Positions 39,224-49,162 of a stretch of 64,000 nt of DNA are shown here, piece by piece. Made by a program: the position numbers and the translations under genes. The stretch covers positions 168,096-232,095 of the forward strand of contig NZ_JARXRO010000015.1 in the NCBI RefSeq assembly GCF_029887935.1. Direction: 5' to 3'. Below the pieces are notes generated by a model, which saw only the letters and a list, made by a program, of their open reading frames with translations, searched no databases and was not told where the DNA came from. Position 1 is the first letter of the stretch. Each line of letters opens with the position of its first letter. This DNA is from Luteimonas kalidii (GTDB lineage Bacteria > Pseudomonadota > Gammaproteobacteria > Xanthomonadales > Xanthomonadaceae).

Positions 39224-40552
39224 TCACGGCGCGGCACCCTCGGGCCACCAGGCGCGGAAGCGGCCGCCGGCGTGGAGCAGCGCCATCATGTACAGCATGC
39301 CGTCGTAATAGCGGTGCTGACCGGTGGGCGCCGGCCGCTCCCACAGCGCCCGCACGAAGTCCAGTCGTCGCGGATGGTCGGCCGCCAGCGCCGCGACCGC
39401 GTTCATCGCCACCAGTCCCGTGGTCAGGCCGCCGCCGAGCGGGGTCCCGTCGAGCGTGTACAGGCTCTGGTAACCGTCCATGCCCTGCGCGGCGAAGAAC
39501 GCCTGCAGCCGGTTCGACAGTTCGACCTGGCGCGGGTCCGCGCGCCACCACGACCAGTCCACCGACCAGTTCATCGCGCTGCGCCAGGCGTCGTAGCGGA
39601 AATCCGCCGAACCCGGATGCCACGATGCGGCCCAAGGCGTGCCGTCGAAGTTGCCGTAGTCCGACGTCAGCCCGGTGCGCGGATGCGCGGCCCTGGCGAA
39701 ATAGTCGCGGCTGGTGCGCGCGGCCTCGCGCCAGAACCCGCGGTCGGCCTCCGGCCCCACGCGGGCCCAGACTTCGTAGAACGCCGGCAGGTGGTAGGAG
39801 GCATCGGTGTGCGCGGCGTTCACCACGTCGGGGGTGAAGCGCACCATCTTCGCGTCGCGGTCGAACAGGTTGGTGGCCGTCATCTCGCCGCGGTTGGTCG
39901 GGCCGGTGACGGGTTCGCGATGCAGCACGTCGTGCAGGATGCGGTCGGCGTGCGCGCGGTAGTCGTACAGGCCTTCGCCATCGCCCCACCGCGCGGAGGC
40001 GAAATACAGCGCGGTGATGAAGTACTCCTCGCCGTCGGGCGCCGGCATCTCGTCGATCGCGGTGCCGTCGGCCTTCACCGACCAGGCGAAGTAGCCGTGC
40101 GCCGGATGCGCCGGATCGGCGTGGTAGGTGTGGGTCATCGCCCAGTTCCACAGCGCGTCGAACTCGCGCTTCCGGTCCAGCTGCACGGCGATCATCATCC
40201 CGTACGACATGCCTTCCGAGCGCACGTCGTCGTTGTTGACGTCGAGGATGTAGGCCAGCGGGCCGTCGGCGTTGCGTCCGGCGTCGTAGTACACCGCCTC
40301 GTGCTCCGGGTCACCGTGGAAGAGCTGCGCGAACGCGGATTCGATCTTCGCGTCGATCCCGTCGCGTGGGTAGCCCGCTTCGGCGAACAGATCCGCGTAG
40401 CGGCCGGTCACCGCCGCGCCGGTGGCTGCATCGACGGCCGGGCCATCGCCCGGGCGTGAGACGAGGCCCGAGGGTGCCGCGCTGCACGCGCCGAGGATGG
40501 AGGCGACGAGAAACGCAGCGAAGGCGGCGTGGAAGGCGCGCGGATGCGGCAT
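39224..40552 (-). CDS. GH8 lipoprotein, probable reducing-end xylose-releasing exo-oligoxylanase
   Basis: A 442-residue glycoside hydrolase family 8 protein. The lipobox LGAC at about residues 20-23 predicts a lipid anchor. The catalytic acid Glu is in VRSEGMSYGMMIAVQLD; PDGEEYFITALYFASARWG and YDAWRSAMNWSVD are typical of the xylanase/Rex subgroup with an (alpha/alpha)6 barrel. The enzyme would act on xylo-oligosaccharides in the periplasm or at the outer membrane. No other xylan gene is next to it. Cellulase activity is less likely because the Rex-type patterns are present. Confidence 0.88.
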   Translation of the reverse strand: MPHPRAFHAAFAAFLVASILGACSAAPSGLVSRPGDGPAVDAATGAAVTGRYADLFAEAGYPRDGIDAKIESAFAQLFHGDPEHEAVYYDAGRNADGPLAYILDVNNDDVRSEGMSYGMMIAVQLDRKREFDALWNWAMTHTYHADPAHPAHGYFAWSVKADGTAIDEMPAPDGEEYFITALYFASARWGDGEGLYDYRAHADRILHDVLHREPVTGPTNRGEMTATNLFDRDAKMVRFTPDVVNAAHTDASYHLPAFYEVWARVGPEADRGFWREAARTSRDYFARAAHPRTGLTSDYGNFDGTPWAASWHPGSADFRYDAWRSAMNWSVDWSWWRADPRQVELSNRLQAFFAAQGMDGYQSLYTLDGTPLGGGLTTGLVAMNAVAALAADHPRRLDFVRALWERPAPTGQHRYYDGMLYMMALLHAGGRFRAWWPEGAAP

Positions 40553-40615
40553 GGGCGGGCGCGAAAGATGGCGGGCCCGCGAAGGTAGCAGAGCTCAGCG
40601 CCCGCGCGCGGGTGG

Positions 40616-42223
40616 TTACATCCGGAACACGCCGAACTTCGCCGGCTCGATCGGCGCATTGAGCGAGGCGGAGATTCCCAGCCCCAGCACGCGCCGGGTG
40701 TCGGCCGGATCGATGATGCCGTCGTCCCACAGCCGCGCGGTCGCATACCACGGGCTGCCCTGGGATTCGTACTGCTCGCGGATCGGCGCCTTGAAGGCTT
40801 CCTCGTCCTCCGCGCTCCACTGGCCGCCCTTGCCCTCGATGCCGTCGCGGCGCACCGTCGCCAGCACGCTCGCCGCCTGTTCGCCGCCCATCACGCTGAT
40901 GCGCGCGTTCGGCCACATCCACAGGAAGCGCGCGCCGTAGGCGCGGCCGCACATCGCGTAGTTGCCGGCGCCGAAGCTGCCGCCGATGACCACGGTGAAC
41001 TTCGGCACGCTCGAGCACGCGACGGCGGTGACCATCTTCGCGCCGTCCTTGGCGATGCCGGCGTTCTCGTACTTGCGGCCGACCATGAAGCCGGTGATGT
41101 TCTGCAGGAACACCAGCGGGATGCCGCGCTGGTTGCACAGCTCGATGAAGTGCGCGCCCTTGAGCGCGCTCTCGGCGAACAGGATGCCGTTGTTGGCGAC
41201 GATGCCGACCGGATAGCCGTGCAGGTGCGCGAAGCCGGTGACCAGGGTCTTGCCGTAGCGCGCCTTGAACTCGTCGAGCTCGCTGCCGTCGGTGATGCGC
41301 GCGATCACCTCGCGGATGTCGAACGGCCGGCGCGTGTCCTTCGGCACGATGCCGTACAGCTCGTTCGCCGCGTACAGCGGTTCGCGCGGCTCGCGCACCG
41401 CCACCGGCAGCACCTTGCGCCGGTTGAAGTGCCCGACGATGCCGCGTGCGATTTCCAGCGCGTGGCGATCGTCCTCGGCGAAGTGGTCGGCGACCCCCGA
41501 CACGCTGGTGTGCACGTCCGCGCCGCCCAGCGCCTCGGCATCGACCACCTCGCCGGTGGCCGCCTTCACCAGCGGCGGGCCGCCGAGGAAGATCGTGCCC
41601 TGTTCCTTCACGATCACGCTCTCGTCGCACATCGCCGGCACGTAGGCGCCGCCGGCGGTGCAGCTGCCCATCACCACCGCGACCTGGGGGATGTTCTCCG
41701 CGGACAGGCGCGCCTGGTTGTAGAAGATGCGGCCGAAATGTTCGCGGTCCGGGAAGACCTCGTCCTGCAGCGGCAGGAACGCACCGCCGGAGTCCACCAG
41801 GTACACGCAGGGCAGGTGGTTCTCGCGCGCGATCTCCTGCGCGCGCAGGTGCTTCTTCACCGTCATCGGGAAATACGTGCCGCCCTTGACGGTCGCGTCA
41901 TTGGCGACGACCACCACCTCGGTGCCCATCACCCGGCCGACGCCGCAGACCATGCCCGCGGCCGGCGCGTCGCCGTCGTACATGTCCTCGGCGGCGAGCG
42001 GCGCGATCTCCAGGAACGGCGACCCCGGATCGAGCAGGGCCGTGATGCGCTCGCGTGCGAGCAGCTTGCCGCGCCCCGCGTGGCGTTCGCGCGCGTGCGC
42101 GCCACCACCGTCGGCCGCGCGCGCCAGGCGCCGGTCGAGTTCCTCGACGAGTCCGCGGTGCCAGGCCGCGTTGTCGAGAAAGGCCTGCGAACGGGGATCG
42201 AGCTGCGTGGTCAGGACCGTCAT
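40616..42223 (-). CDS. mccB: 3-methylcrotonyl-CoA carboxylase, carboxyltransferase beta subunit
   Basis: A 535-residue crotonase-like carboxyltransferase. Diagnostic stretches are [23 protein letters not shown], the N-half CoA pocket [37 protein letters not shown], and the C-half [20 protein letters not shown] and [16 protein letters not shown]. These fit MCC beta (liuB) better than propionyl-CoA carboxylase. Its partner mccA is 6.6 kb away on the same strand, separated by feo, bactofilin and GH8 genes. It thus has its own transcription unit. Confidence 0.93.
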   Translation of the reverse strand: MTVLTTQLDPRSQAFLDNAAWHRGLVEELDRRLARAADGGGAHARERHAGRGKLLARERITALLDPGSPFLEIAPLAAEDMYDGDAPAAGMVCGVGRVMGTEVVVVANDATVKGGTYFPMTVKKHLRAQEIARENHLPCVYLVDSGGAFLPLQDEVFPDREHFGRIFYNQARLSAENIPQVAVVMGSCTAGGAYVPAMCDESVIVKEQGTIFLGGPPLVKAATGEVVDAEALGGADVHTSVSGVADHFAEDDRHALEIARGIVGHFNRRKVLPVAVREPREPLYAANELYGIVPKDTRRPFDIREVIARITDGSELDEFKARYGKTLVTGFAHLHGYPVGIVANNGILFAESALKGAHFIELCNQRGIPLVFLQNITGFMVGRKYENAGIAKDGAKMVTAVACSSVPKFTVVIGGSFGAGNYAMCGRAYGARFLWMWPNARISVMGGEQAASVLATVRRDGIEGKGGQWSAEDEEAFKAPIREQYESQGSPWYATARLWDDGIIDPADTRRVLGLGISASLNAPIEPAKFGVFRM

Positions 42224-42320
42224 CGTCGGGCGCGCTGCAAGAGGAGCGCAGAGGATACGTGACCACGCGCGCCGCCGCCCGCCGGCGGCATGGACGCAAC
42301 GAGCGTGCCTCCAAACGAAA

Positions 42321-42345
42321 ACAGGCCCGCGCGAGGCGGGCCTGT
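42321..42345 (-). terminator. Rho-independent terminator for the first Ala-rich lipoprotein gene
   Basis: A perfect 10-base stem ACAGGCCCGC/GCGGGCCTGT with a 5-base loop. On the minus strand it is followed by a T-rich run (TTTTCGTTT), 24 bases after the stop codon. Confidence 0.88.
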
Positions 42346-42368
42346 CCGGGACTGCACTGCGCGCGGAA

Positions 42369-42707
42369 TCAGTCGCGCGCGTCTTCCTCGACTTCCGCAG
42401 CGGCGTCGCTCACGGCGCCCGCGGCATCGGCCGTGGCTTCCTTGGTGGCGTCGGCGGCGTTGTCCATGGCGGCATCGGCTTCGGCCGCGGCCTGGTCCAT
42501 GGCAGCGTCGGCTTCGGCGGCGGCCTGCTCGGTGGCGGCAGCGGCTTCGGCAGCGGCCTGCTCGGTAGCGGCGGCGGCGTCGGCGGCAGCCTGCTCGGTG
42601 GCGGCAGCGGCGGCGGCGGTGTCTTCCGCGGCGCCCTCGGCGGTGTTCTTGCAGGCGGCCAGGGCGAGCACGCTGGCGGCGGCGATGGCGATGAGCTTGG
42701 TGTTCAA
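42369..42707 (-). CDS. Alanine-rich helical lipoprotein (first of a pair)
   Basis: A 112-residue exported protein. No ATG fits; the TTG at 42707 has GGAGA seven bases upstream. The signal ends in a lipobox LAAC. The mature part is almost only Ala, Glu, Asp, Thr and Gln in repeats of about 11 residues ([22 protein letters not shown]), which should form a long alpha-helix or an alanine coiled coil, somewhat like Braun's lipoprotein. No peptidoglycan-linking C-terminal Lys is present. It is a paralogue of the next gene. Function unknown; an envelope spacer is a guess. Confidence 0.82.
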   Translation of the reverse strand: MNTKLIAIAAASVLALAACKNTAEGAAEDTAAAAAATEQAAADAAAATEQAAAEAAAATEQAAAEADAAMDQAAAEADAAMDNAADATKEATADAAGAVSDAAAEVEEDARD

Positions 42708-42813
42708 GATGGTGTCTCCGAAGGCAAGGGAGGGACTGTCTGATGTCGCGTCCGGCCTCGGACTCCCCGTGGCCGCGGCGGCATTGTGCAGAAACGGATG
42801 TTCAAATAAAAGA

Positions 42814-42839
42814 AAAGCCGCCGGCGGACCGGCGGCTTT
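42814..42839 (-). terminator. Rho-independent terminator for the second Ala-rich lipoprotein gene
   Basis: A perfect 11-base stem AAAGCCGCCGG/CCGGCGGCTTT with a 4-base loop. The minus strand continues TTCTTTTATTT, a strong U-tract. It isolates the two tandem lipoprotein genes from each other. Confidence 0.9.
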
Positions 42840-42867
42840 CCTGGACAGCCTGGGAAGACCCGTCAGA

Positions 42868-43203
42868 TCACGGGTTGGCTTCTTCGGCGGCGTCCTCGGC
42901 GTCCTGCGCCGCGTCTTCCATGTTCTCGGCCGTGTCGGCAGCCGCGTCGGCAGCCTCGGACGTGGTGGCGGCGGCAGCGTCGGCAGCGGCGTCGGCAGCA
43001 GCGTCAGCGGCGGCAGCGGCTTCGTCGGCGGCAGTCTGGGCGGTCGCTTCGGTCGCGGTGCCGGCAGCCTCGGTGGCTTCGGTCGCGGCATCGGCAGCGG
43101 CGTCGGCGGCGTCGGCAGCGGCGTTCTCGGCCTGCTGCTGGTTGCTGCAGGCGGCCAGGGCGAAGCCCAGGGCCAGCGCGAGCAGAGCCTTGTTGATGGT
43201 CAT
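42868..43203 (-). CDS. Alanine-rich helical lipoprotein (second of a pair)
   Basis: A 111-residue protein with signal MTINKALLALALGFALAAC (lipobox LAAC) and a mature chain of Ala, Asp, Glu and Thr repeats, ending in an acidic tail AEEANP. Composition and layout match the downstream paralogue, but the sequence repeats differ. It has its own strong terminator, and a leader of about 140 bases separates it from the thiolase gene. It would be a rod-like lipid-anchored protein. Function unknown. Confidence 0.83.
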   Translation of the reverse strand: MTINKALLALALGFALAACSNQQQAENAAADAADAAADAATEATEAAGTATEATAQTAADEAAAAADAAADAAADAAAATTSEAADAAADTAENMEDAAQDAEDAAEEANP

Positions 43204-43344
43204 ATTGAATCTTCCTCGTCTGAAAGGTGGAGAACGCGCAAGATTGCGCGCCGCATCAATGATGACAAGCCCGTGAACCCTGTCAAGCGGGGCCGCCGTG
43301 GAATTTTCGTCAAAACTCCGTTAACCGCGGGCCCCTTCCCGGGC

Positions 43345-44517
43345 TCAGACGAGCTCGACCGCGACCGCGGTCGCCTCGCCCCCACCGATGCACAGGGCGG
43401 CGACCCCGCGCTTGCCGCCACGCGCCCGCAGGGCGTGCAGCAAGGTCACCACCAGGCGCGCGCCACTGGCGCCGATGGGATGGCCCAGCGCGGTCGCACC
43501 GCCGTTGACGTTGATCTTGTCGTGGGGGATGCCGAGCTCGCGGATGGGCGCCATGGCGACCACTGAAAACGCTTCATTGACCTCGAACACGTCGACGTCC
43601 CCGACCGACCAGCCGAGCTTGTCGAGCAGGTTGCGGATCGCACTCACCGGCGCGGTGGTGAACCATTCCGGCTCCTGCGAGAAGGTGGCGTGGCCGACGA
43701 TGCGTGCAACCGCTTCCAGCCCCAGCTTCGCCGCATGTTCGGCGCTCATCAGCACGGTCGCGGCGGCGCCGTCGGAGATGCTCGAGGAGCTGGCGGCGGT
43801 CACCGTGCCGTCCTTGCGGAAGGCCGCGCGCAGGGTCGGGATCTTGGCGATGTCGGACTTGCCCGGCTGCTCGTCGGTGTCGACCTCGACCTCACCCTTG
43901 CGGGTGGCGACCTTGACCGGGACGATCTCGTCCTTGAACGCGCCCGAGGCGATCGCCGCCTGCGCGCGCTTGACCGACTCGATCGTGTAGGCGTCCTGCT
44001 CCTCGCGGGTGAAACCGTACTTGTCGGCGGTGGCCTCGGCGAACACGCCCATCGACTGGCCGTCGTAGGGGTTGGTCAGCCCGTCCCACGCCATGTGGTC
44101 GACCAGCTTGGCATCACCGTAGCGCAGGCCGGGGCGCGCCGAGACCATGTGCGGGGCGTTGGTCATCGACTCCATGCCGCCGGCGACCACCACGCTGGCC
44201 GACCCGGCCTTGATCAGGTCGTGGCCGAGCATGATCGCCTTCATGCCCGAACCGCAGACCTTGTTGATCGTGGTGCAGCCGGTGGCCTTCGGCAGCCCGG
44301 CAGCGAGCGCGGCCTGGCGCGCCGGCGCCTGGCCGAGGTTGGCGGGCAGCACGCAGCCCATGATCACCTCGGAGACGTCCTCGCCCTTGACCCCGGCGTG
44401 GTCGAGCGCGCCGCGGATCGCGGCCGCGCCAAGGGTGGGCGTCGGCACGCCGGTGAACTGGCCGAGCATGGAACCGATGGCGGTGCGCTTGGCACCGACG
44501 ATGACGACGTCGCTCAC
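43345..44517 (-). CDS. Acetyl-CoA C-acetyltransferase (thiolase)
   Basis: A 390-residue thiolase that condenses or cleaves acetoacetyl-CoA, linking leucine products to acetyl-CoA. The nucleophile Cys is in TTINKVCGSGMKAIML, the base His in NGGATALGHPIGASGARL and the second Cys in ALCIGGGEATAV. The GTG at 44517 (VSDVVIVGAKRTA) is chosen, since the thiolase fold begins there and a CCGGAG site is upstream; the longer frame has no support. It could also serve isoleucine breakdown (2-methylacetoacetyl-CoA). Confidence 0.94.
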   Translation of the reverse strand: MSDVVIVGAKRTAIGSMLGQFTGVPTPTLGAAAIRGALDHAGVKGEDVSEVIMGCVLPANLGQAPARQAALAAGLPKATGCTTINKVCGSGMKAIMLGHDLIKAGSASVVVAGGMESMTNAPHMVSARPGLRYGDAKLVDHMAWDGLTNPYDGQSMGVFAEATADKYGFTREEQDAYTIESVKRAQAAIASGAFKDEIVPVKVATRKGEVEVDTDEQPGKSDIAKIPTLRAAFRKDGTVTAASSSSISDGAAATVLMSAEHAAKLGLEAVARIVGHATFSQEPEWFTTAPVSAIRNLLDKLGWSVGDVDVFEVNEAFSVVAMAPIRELGIPHDKINVNGGATALGHPIGASGARLVVTLLHALRARGGKRGVAALCIGGGEATAVAVELV

Positions 44518-44669
44518 GGGACACTCCGGGGATGCGTGGGGTCCTGGATTATCGCGTTCGTGACCGGTGCCGGCAAACGGGAGCGCCGGCCGCGGCGCAG
44601 CGGCCGCCGGGCGCGTGTAGAGTCCGCGAGTGCGCCGTGGACGGCGCGGGGCAGGCAATGGAGGCGGGG

Positions 44670-47528
44670 ATGTCGAAGCGGAACGTGGGAGCCGTATCGC
44701 GGCTGACGATGGCGCTGTGGATCGGGCTGGCGCTGGGCGCCTGCGGTGGCGGCGGGGGCGCGACGCGACCCGATCCGCCGCCATTGGCGCCGCCGCCCAT
44801 CCTGCCACCGGAGACGCCGCCGCCGGGGCCGCCCGTGGTCGAGACCCCGAATCCCGATTTCAGCCACCACCTGACCTGGACCGGCGCCGATGCTGCGCAG
44901 GAAGCCGGCTGGACCGGCGAGGGCGTCCGCATCGGCGTGATCGACAGCGGCGTCAACCGCGACCATCCGGCGCTGGCCGGGCAGGTGGTCGCCAACCTGA
45001 GCTACATCGACCCGAACGCGAACGACCTGTCCGTCGACGATGTCGTCGGCCACGGCACCGCGGTGGCGCAGATCATCGCCGGGCAGGCCTTCGGGCAATG
45101 GCCCGGAGGCGTGGCGCCGGGCGCGGAGATCGTCTCGGCGCGGATCATCAGCGACGAGCCGCCCGAGGACGACGGCAGCGGCGAGGGCAACGAAGTCGAC
45201 GGCGCGCTCGGCCTGGCGCCGATCCACGACGACCTGATCGCACGCGACGTGCGGATTATGAACAACTCCTGGGGCGGCCTGTACTGGACCAACCCGGCCG
45301 CCACCGCGGAAATCGCGGCCGAGTACCGGCCCTTCATCGTCGACAACGACGGCCTGGTGGTGTTTTCCGCCGGCAATTCCGGCTTCGACGACCCGTCGGA
45401 CATGTCGGCCCTGCCGAGCCAGGCCGGCACCGGCGGCACCCGGCCGGCCGCGGACCTCGAACGCGGCTGGCTGGCGGTGGCGGCGCTGGACGCCGAATCC
45501 CCGACGCAGCTGGCCGACTACTCCAACGCCTGTGGCGTCGCGATGGACTACTGCCTCGCGGCCCCGGGCACGGTGACCGTGACCGGCACCGACGACCCGC
45601 CGGATGATCCCGAGTACTGGCGCTGGTCGGGCACCTCCTTTGCCGCGCCGATCGTGTCCGGCGCCGCCGCGCTGGTGTGGGAGGCCTTCCCGTATTTCGA
45701 CAACGACCTGGTGCGCCAGACCCTGCTCGGCACCGCGACCGACATCGGTGCGCCGGGCGTGGACGCGGTGTTCGGCCATGGCGCGGTCGACGTCGAGGCC
45801 GCCGTGCGCGGGCCGGCGCGGCTGGACTGGGGCGATGTCACGGCCGATTTCGATGGCTTGACATCCGTCTGGAGCAACGACATCTCCGGCCAGGGGTCCC
45901 TGATCAAGGATGGAACCGGCACCCTGGTCGTGGACGCGAACATGTCCAACTCGGGGGGTGTCCGCGTACGGGCAGGCACCCTGCGCGCCGAGCGCACGGT
46001 GCGCGGCGATGTGCGGGTGGATGCTGCGGGCACGTATGCGATCGGTGCCAACGTGCTGGACGTCAGCCTGGTCGGCAACCTCGACAATGCCGGTCGACTG
46101 GACGTCATCGGCCAGGGCGCGAATCGCGAGTTCACCTCGATCGAGGGCGACTACCGCCATCGCGACGATGCGACGCTCGCGTTCGACCTGGGGCAGGTGC
46201 TCGGGGTGAGCGGGACTGTCCGCATCGAAGGCGGCGACCTGCATGTCATGGGGGTGAAGCCGGGCTATACGGCCACGAGCCGGGAGCTCGTGATCGAGGC
46301 AGGGAGCCTGACCGGCGAGTTCGAGCGGCTGACCTGGGCATCGTCGCTATTCCTGCAGGGCAGCCTGGACTACGAACCCGCCCGACTCTGGCTCGACATC
46401 GAACGCCTCGACGTCGCCTCCGCGGCGAAGTCGCTGGCGCGTATCCGGCCCGCGGGCGTGTCGGCCGCGCAGCGCGTGGAAGCCGCGTTCGATGCGATCG
46501 ACGCACACGACGCGGCGGGACGCGTCGGCGCCGTCGACAGCGAGTTCCGCCGTGTCGCGGGTGCATTCCAGCGGCTGGGCGACGAGACCACCGCCGTCGC
46601 CGCGCTCGACAGCCTGTCCGGCGAGTCGCATGCGCTCGCCACCACGCTCACCTTCGATGCGGCGGACATGGGGCGGCGGGCGCTGTCCGCGCGCGTGGGC
46701 ACGCTGCAGCCGGGACTCGTGGGTGCAGGCGCGTGGACGCAGTCGCTGAGCGCACGCGGCGAGGGGCCGGGCATGGCCGGCGGCGGCTTCCAGCTCGACG
46801 GCTGGATGCTGGGCCGCGATCTCGCGCTCGGCGACGGGCTGCTGGCCGGCTTCGCGTTCGGCGAAACCCGCGCCGACGACTGGGTCGGCGGCAACCGCGA
46901 CCGCAGCCGCGACCGGCAGACCCAGGCCGCGCTGTACGTCGGTCGGGTGTCGGCGAGCGGCTATGCGCTTGCGCAGGCCAGCACCGGCCGCTTCGACCGC
47001 GACATCGAGCGCCATCTGTTCGCGGGCGAAGATGCGCGTGCGGGCGTGTTCACCGGCTACGCCGGCGACGTATCCAGCCTGGGGCTCGAAGCCGGTCGCC
47101 AGCTGCACCTGGGCGACTGGCAGGTGACCCCGTATGTGGGCGCCGACCACGTGCGCGTCTCGCACGACGGTTTCGAGGAATGGGGCAGCGGTTACGCCCT
47201 GCGCACGCAGGCGGCGACGTTCCAGCGCACCCAGGCCACCGCCGGCCTGCGCGCAGGGTTCCACTGGCGCGGCGCACGCCTGCACGCGTACTCGGAATGG
47301 CAGCAGACGCTGGCCGCGAGTGGATTCGACATCGACGCCAGCTTCGTGGGCCTCGATAGCTGGTCGCCGCTGCCGCTGGCCGATGCCGCACGCTCCGGCG
47401 GGTTGTTCGGCTTCGGCCTCGAAGCGCCGCTGGGCCGACGCGCGTGGCTCTCGCTCGGCGTCGACCAGCGCTTCGGCCCGCGTGGCGACGAGCGCATGGG
47501 TTCGGTGCGCTACACGATCGGGTTCTGA
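44670..47528 (+). CDS. Subtilisin-like serine protease autotransporter with lipobox
   Basis: A 952-residue type V secreted protease. The N-terminus is a lipoprotein signal with lipobox LGAC (about residue 20) followed by Gly and a Pro-rich linker. The S8 domain (about 60-390) has the triad Asp in IGVIDSGVNRDH, His in VGHGTAVAQI and Ser in GTSFAAPIVSG. A beta-helical passenger (about 390-580) with GTLVVDANMSNSGGVRVRAG repeats and an autochaperone region follows, then a 12-strand beta barrel (about 680-952) ending in YTIGF with the terminal aromatic residue. ATG 44670 has GGAGG five bases upstream; ATG 44658 is an alternative. NalP and SphB1 are lipid-anchored relatives that cleave other surface proteins. 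Confidence 0.93.
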   Translation: MSKRNVGAVSRLTMALWIGLALGACGGGGGATRPDPPPLAPPPILPPETPPPGPPVVETPNPDFSHHLTWTGADAAQEAGWTGEGVRIGVIDSGVNRDHPALAGQVVANLSYIDPNANDLSVDDVVGHGTAVAQIIAGQAFGQWPGGVAPGAEIVSARIISDEPPEDDGSGEGNEVDGALGLAPIHDDLIARDVRIMNNSWGGLYWTNPAATAEIAAEYRPFIVDNDGLVVFSAGNSGFDDPSDMSALPSQAGTGGTRPAADLERGWLAVAALDAESPTQLADYSNACGVAMDYCLAAPGTVTVTGTDDPPDDPEYWRWSGTSFAAPIVSGAAALVWEAFPYFDNDLVRQTLLGTATDIGAPGVDAVFGHGAVDVEAAVRGPARLDWGDVTADFDGLTSVWSNDISGQGSLIKDGTGTLVVDANMSNSGGVRVRAGTLRAERTVRGDVRVDAAGTYAIGANVLDVSLVGNLDNAGRLDVIGQGANREFTSIEGDYRHRDDATLAFDLGQVLGVSGTVRIEGGDLHVMGVKPGYTATSRELVIEAGSLTGEFERLTWASSLFLQGSLDYEPARLWLDIERLDVASAAKSLARIRPAGVSAAQRVEAAFDAIDAHDAAGRVGAVDSEFRRVAGAFQRLGDETTAVAALDSLSGESHALATTLTFDAADMGRRALSARVGTLQPGLVGAGAWTQSLSARGEGPGMAGGGFQLDGWMLGRDLALGDGLLAGFAFGETRADDWVGGNRDRSRDRQTQAALYVGRVSASGYALAQASTGRFDRDIERHLFAGEDARAGVFTGYAGDVSSLGLEAGRQLHLGDWQVTPYVGADHVRVSHDGFEEWGSGYALRTQAATFQRTQATAGLRAGFHWRGARLHAYSEWQQTLAASGFDIDASFVGLDSWSPLPLADAARSGGLFGFGLEAPLGRRAWLSLGVDQRFGPRGDERMGSVRYTIGF

Positions 47529-47540
47529 ATGCACGGAGCG

Positions 47541-47560
47541 CGGCGCGGGCGTCCGCGCCG
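47541..47560 (+). terminator. Possible terminator hairpin after the autotransporter
   Basis: An 8-base stem CGGCGCGG/CCGCGCCG with loop GCGT, 12 bases after the stop. No U-tract follows. Confidence 0.4.
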
Positions 47561-47677
47561 GCGTTCGCGTGCCTCGCGGATGTCCCCTTTTCATTCCGAC
47601 CCACTCCGTCAGTTCGACCCTCTTCCTGTCATCTCGACCGAAGGGAGAAATCCCGGCGAGTGCACCGGCACCACCAC

Positions 47678-47710
47678 GCAGCCCGGATAAGGCCGTAGGC
47701 CGCATCCGGG
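47678..47710. repeat. REP-like unit, 33 bases
   Basis: GCAGCCCGGATAAGGCCGTA then GGCCGCATCCGGG: the GTAGCCCGG form with one change at the second base and a GTA loop. Confidence 0.83.
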
Positions 47711-47742
47711 ATGTGGGGTCGGCTGCGACGAGAGGTGGCTTT

Positions 47743-47771
47743 CCCGGGTGCGCTTCGCTTACCCGGGCTAC
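47743..47771. repeat. REP-like unit, short 29-base form
   Basis: CCCGGGTGCGCTTCGCTTAC followed by CCGGGCTAC. This short form has GCG-AAG-CGC as inner stem. Confidence 0.85.
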
Positions 47772-47850
47772 GAAAGTCGCTGCGCTCTGGATGACCGGAG
47801 GAACGAAATGCCGGTCCTGCGATCGTGGCCAGGCGCCGCGCTGCGCCGGG

Positions 47851-49008
47851 TCAGTGGTTGCCGGCGAACAGCTCGCGGCCGATCAGCATGCGGCGGATCT
47901 CGTTGGTGCCGGCGCCGATCGCGTAGAGCTTGGCGTCGCGCAGGATCCGCCCGGTGGCGTACTCGTTGATGTAGCCGTTGCCGCCCAGCGCCTGGATCGC
48001 CTCCAGCGCCACCTGCACCGCGGCTTCGCTCGCATGCAGCAGGCAGCTCGCGGCATCGATGCGCGAACGGTGGCCGGCGTCGTAGTCGCGCGCCACCTGG
48101 TAGGCGAACGCGCGCGAGGACTGCAGCTGGGTGTACATGTCGGCGATCTTGGCCTGCATGATGCCGAAGCTGCCGATCGGCTGGCCGAACTGGCGCCGGT
48201 CGCGCACGTAGGGCAGGGCGATGTCGAGCGCGGACTGCATCAGCCCCAGCGGCCCGCCGGTGAGCACGAGGCGCTCGGTATTGAGCCCGCTCATCAGCAC
48301 CTTGACGCCGTTGTTGACCTCGCCCAGCACGTTCTCCGCGGGGATCTCGCAGTCCTCGAACACCAGCTCGCAGGTGTTGGAGCCGCGCATGCCGAGCTTG
48401 TCGAGCTTCTGCGCGGTGGAAAATCCCTTGAAGCCCTTCTCGACGATGAAGGCGGTCATGCACTTGCTGCCGAGTTCGCGGCTGGCGGTGCGCATGTAGA
48501 CCACCAGCACGTCGGCCTCGGGACCGTTGGTGATCCACATCTTGTTGCCGTTGGCGATCCAGGTGTCGCCCTTGAGTTCGGCGCGGCAGACCATCGAGCC
48601 GACCACGTCCGAGCCGGCGCCCGGCTCGCTCATCGCCAGCGCGCCCTTCCATTCGCCGCTGCACAGCTTCGGCAGGTATTTTTCGCGCTGCGCCTGGTTG
48701 CCGTTGGCGTACAGGTTGGACACGCACAGGTTGGAGTGCGCGCCGTAGCTCAGGCCCACGGAGCCGGACGCGCGCGAGATCTCCTCCATCGCCACCAGGT
48801 GCGCGAGGTACCCCATCTCGCTGCCGCCGAACTCGCCCGGCACGGTCATGCCCAGCAGCCCCAGCTCGCCGAGCTTCTGCCACAGCTCCTGCGGAAACGC
48901 GTTGTCCTCGTCGATCGCGGCCGCGCGCGGCGCGATTTCCGCATCGGCGAAGCGGCGCACCGCCTCGCGCAGGCTGTCGATGTCCTCGCCGAGGGGGAAA
49001 GTCCGCAT
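47851..49008 (-). CDS. ivd: Isovaleryl-CoA dehydrogenase
   Basis: A 385-residue acyl-CoA dehydrogenase that oxidises isovaleryl-CoA to 3-methylcrotonyl-CoA, using FAD and an electron-transfer flavoprotein. Typical are [17 protein letters not shown], the FAD region [36 protein letters not shown], and [17 protein letters not shown] with the catalytic Glu placed as in isovaleryl-CoA dehydrogenases rather than in short-chain types. MRTFPLGED is taken as the start (GGAG six bases upstream); a GTG nine codons earlier is possible. It follows the leucine dehydrogenase gene on the same strand with a REP pair in between (liuA position). Confidence 0.94.
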   Translation of the reverse strand: MRTFPLGEDIDSLREAVRRFADAEIAPRAAAIDEDNAFPQELWQKLGELGLLGMTVPGEFGGSEMGYLAHLVAMEEISRASGSVGLSYGAHSNLCVSNLYANGNQAQREKYLPKLCSGEWKGALAMSEPGAGSDVVGSMVCRAELKGDTWIANGNKMWITNGPEADVLVVYMRTASRELGSKCMTAFIVEKGFKGFSTAQKLDKLGMRGSNTCELVFEDCEIPAENVLGEVNNGVKVLMSGLNTERLVLTGGPLGLMQSALDIALPYVRDRRQFGQPIGSFGIMQAKIADMYTQLQSSRAFAYQVARDYDAGHRSRIDAASCLLHASEAAVQVALEAIQALGGNGYINEYATGRILRDAKLYAIGAGTNEIRRMLIGRELFAGNH

Positions 49009-49075
49009 GCCGCGCTCCGTCTGGATTGGTTTCACATGCTACAACGCGCCGCCGCCCTGCCGGGTTCACGGACGC

Positions 49076-49108
49076 GTAGCCCGGATAAGGCCGAAGGCCG
49101 CATCCGGG
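49076..49108. repeat. REP-like unit, 33 bases
   Basis: GTAGCCCGGATAAGGCCGAA then GGCCGCATCCGGG, the consensus long form. Paired with 49163-49191 in opposite orientation. Confidence 0.88.
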
Positions 49109-49162
49109 GCAGGGGCGTCCGGAGTCGCGTGAGCGGCGTTGTCGAAGGACGCCTCGCGGCGT

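Larger units (their letters stand above)
47529..47850. other. Gene-free stretch with hairpin and REP-like units
   Basis: 322 bases between the convergent autotransporter and acyl-CoA dehydrogenase genes. It holds a hairpin at 47541-47560 (CGGCGCGG/CCGCGCCG) and two REP-like units at 47678-47710 and 47743-47771. No small gene is convincing. Confidence 0.7.

Noticed and set aside
44517..44808. N-terminal extension of the thiolase
   Set aside because: Thiolase homology starts at VSDVVIVG; the extra part is Arg/Pro-rich and overlaps the autotransporter leader.
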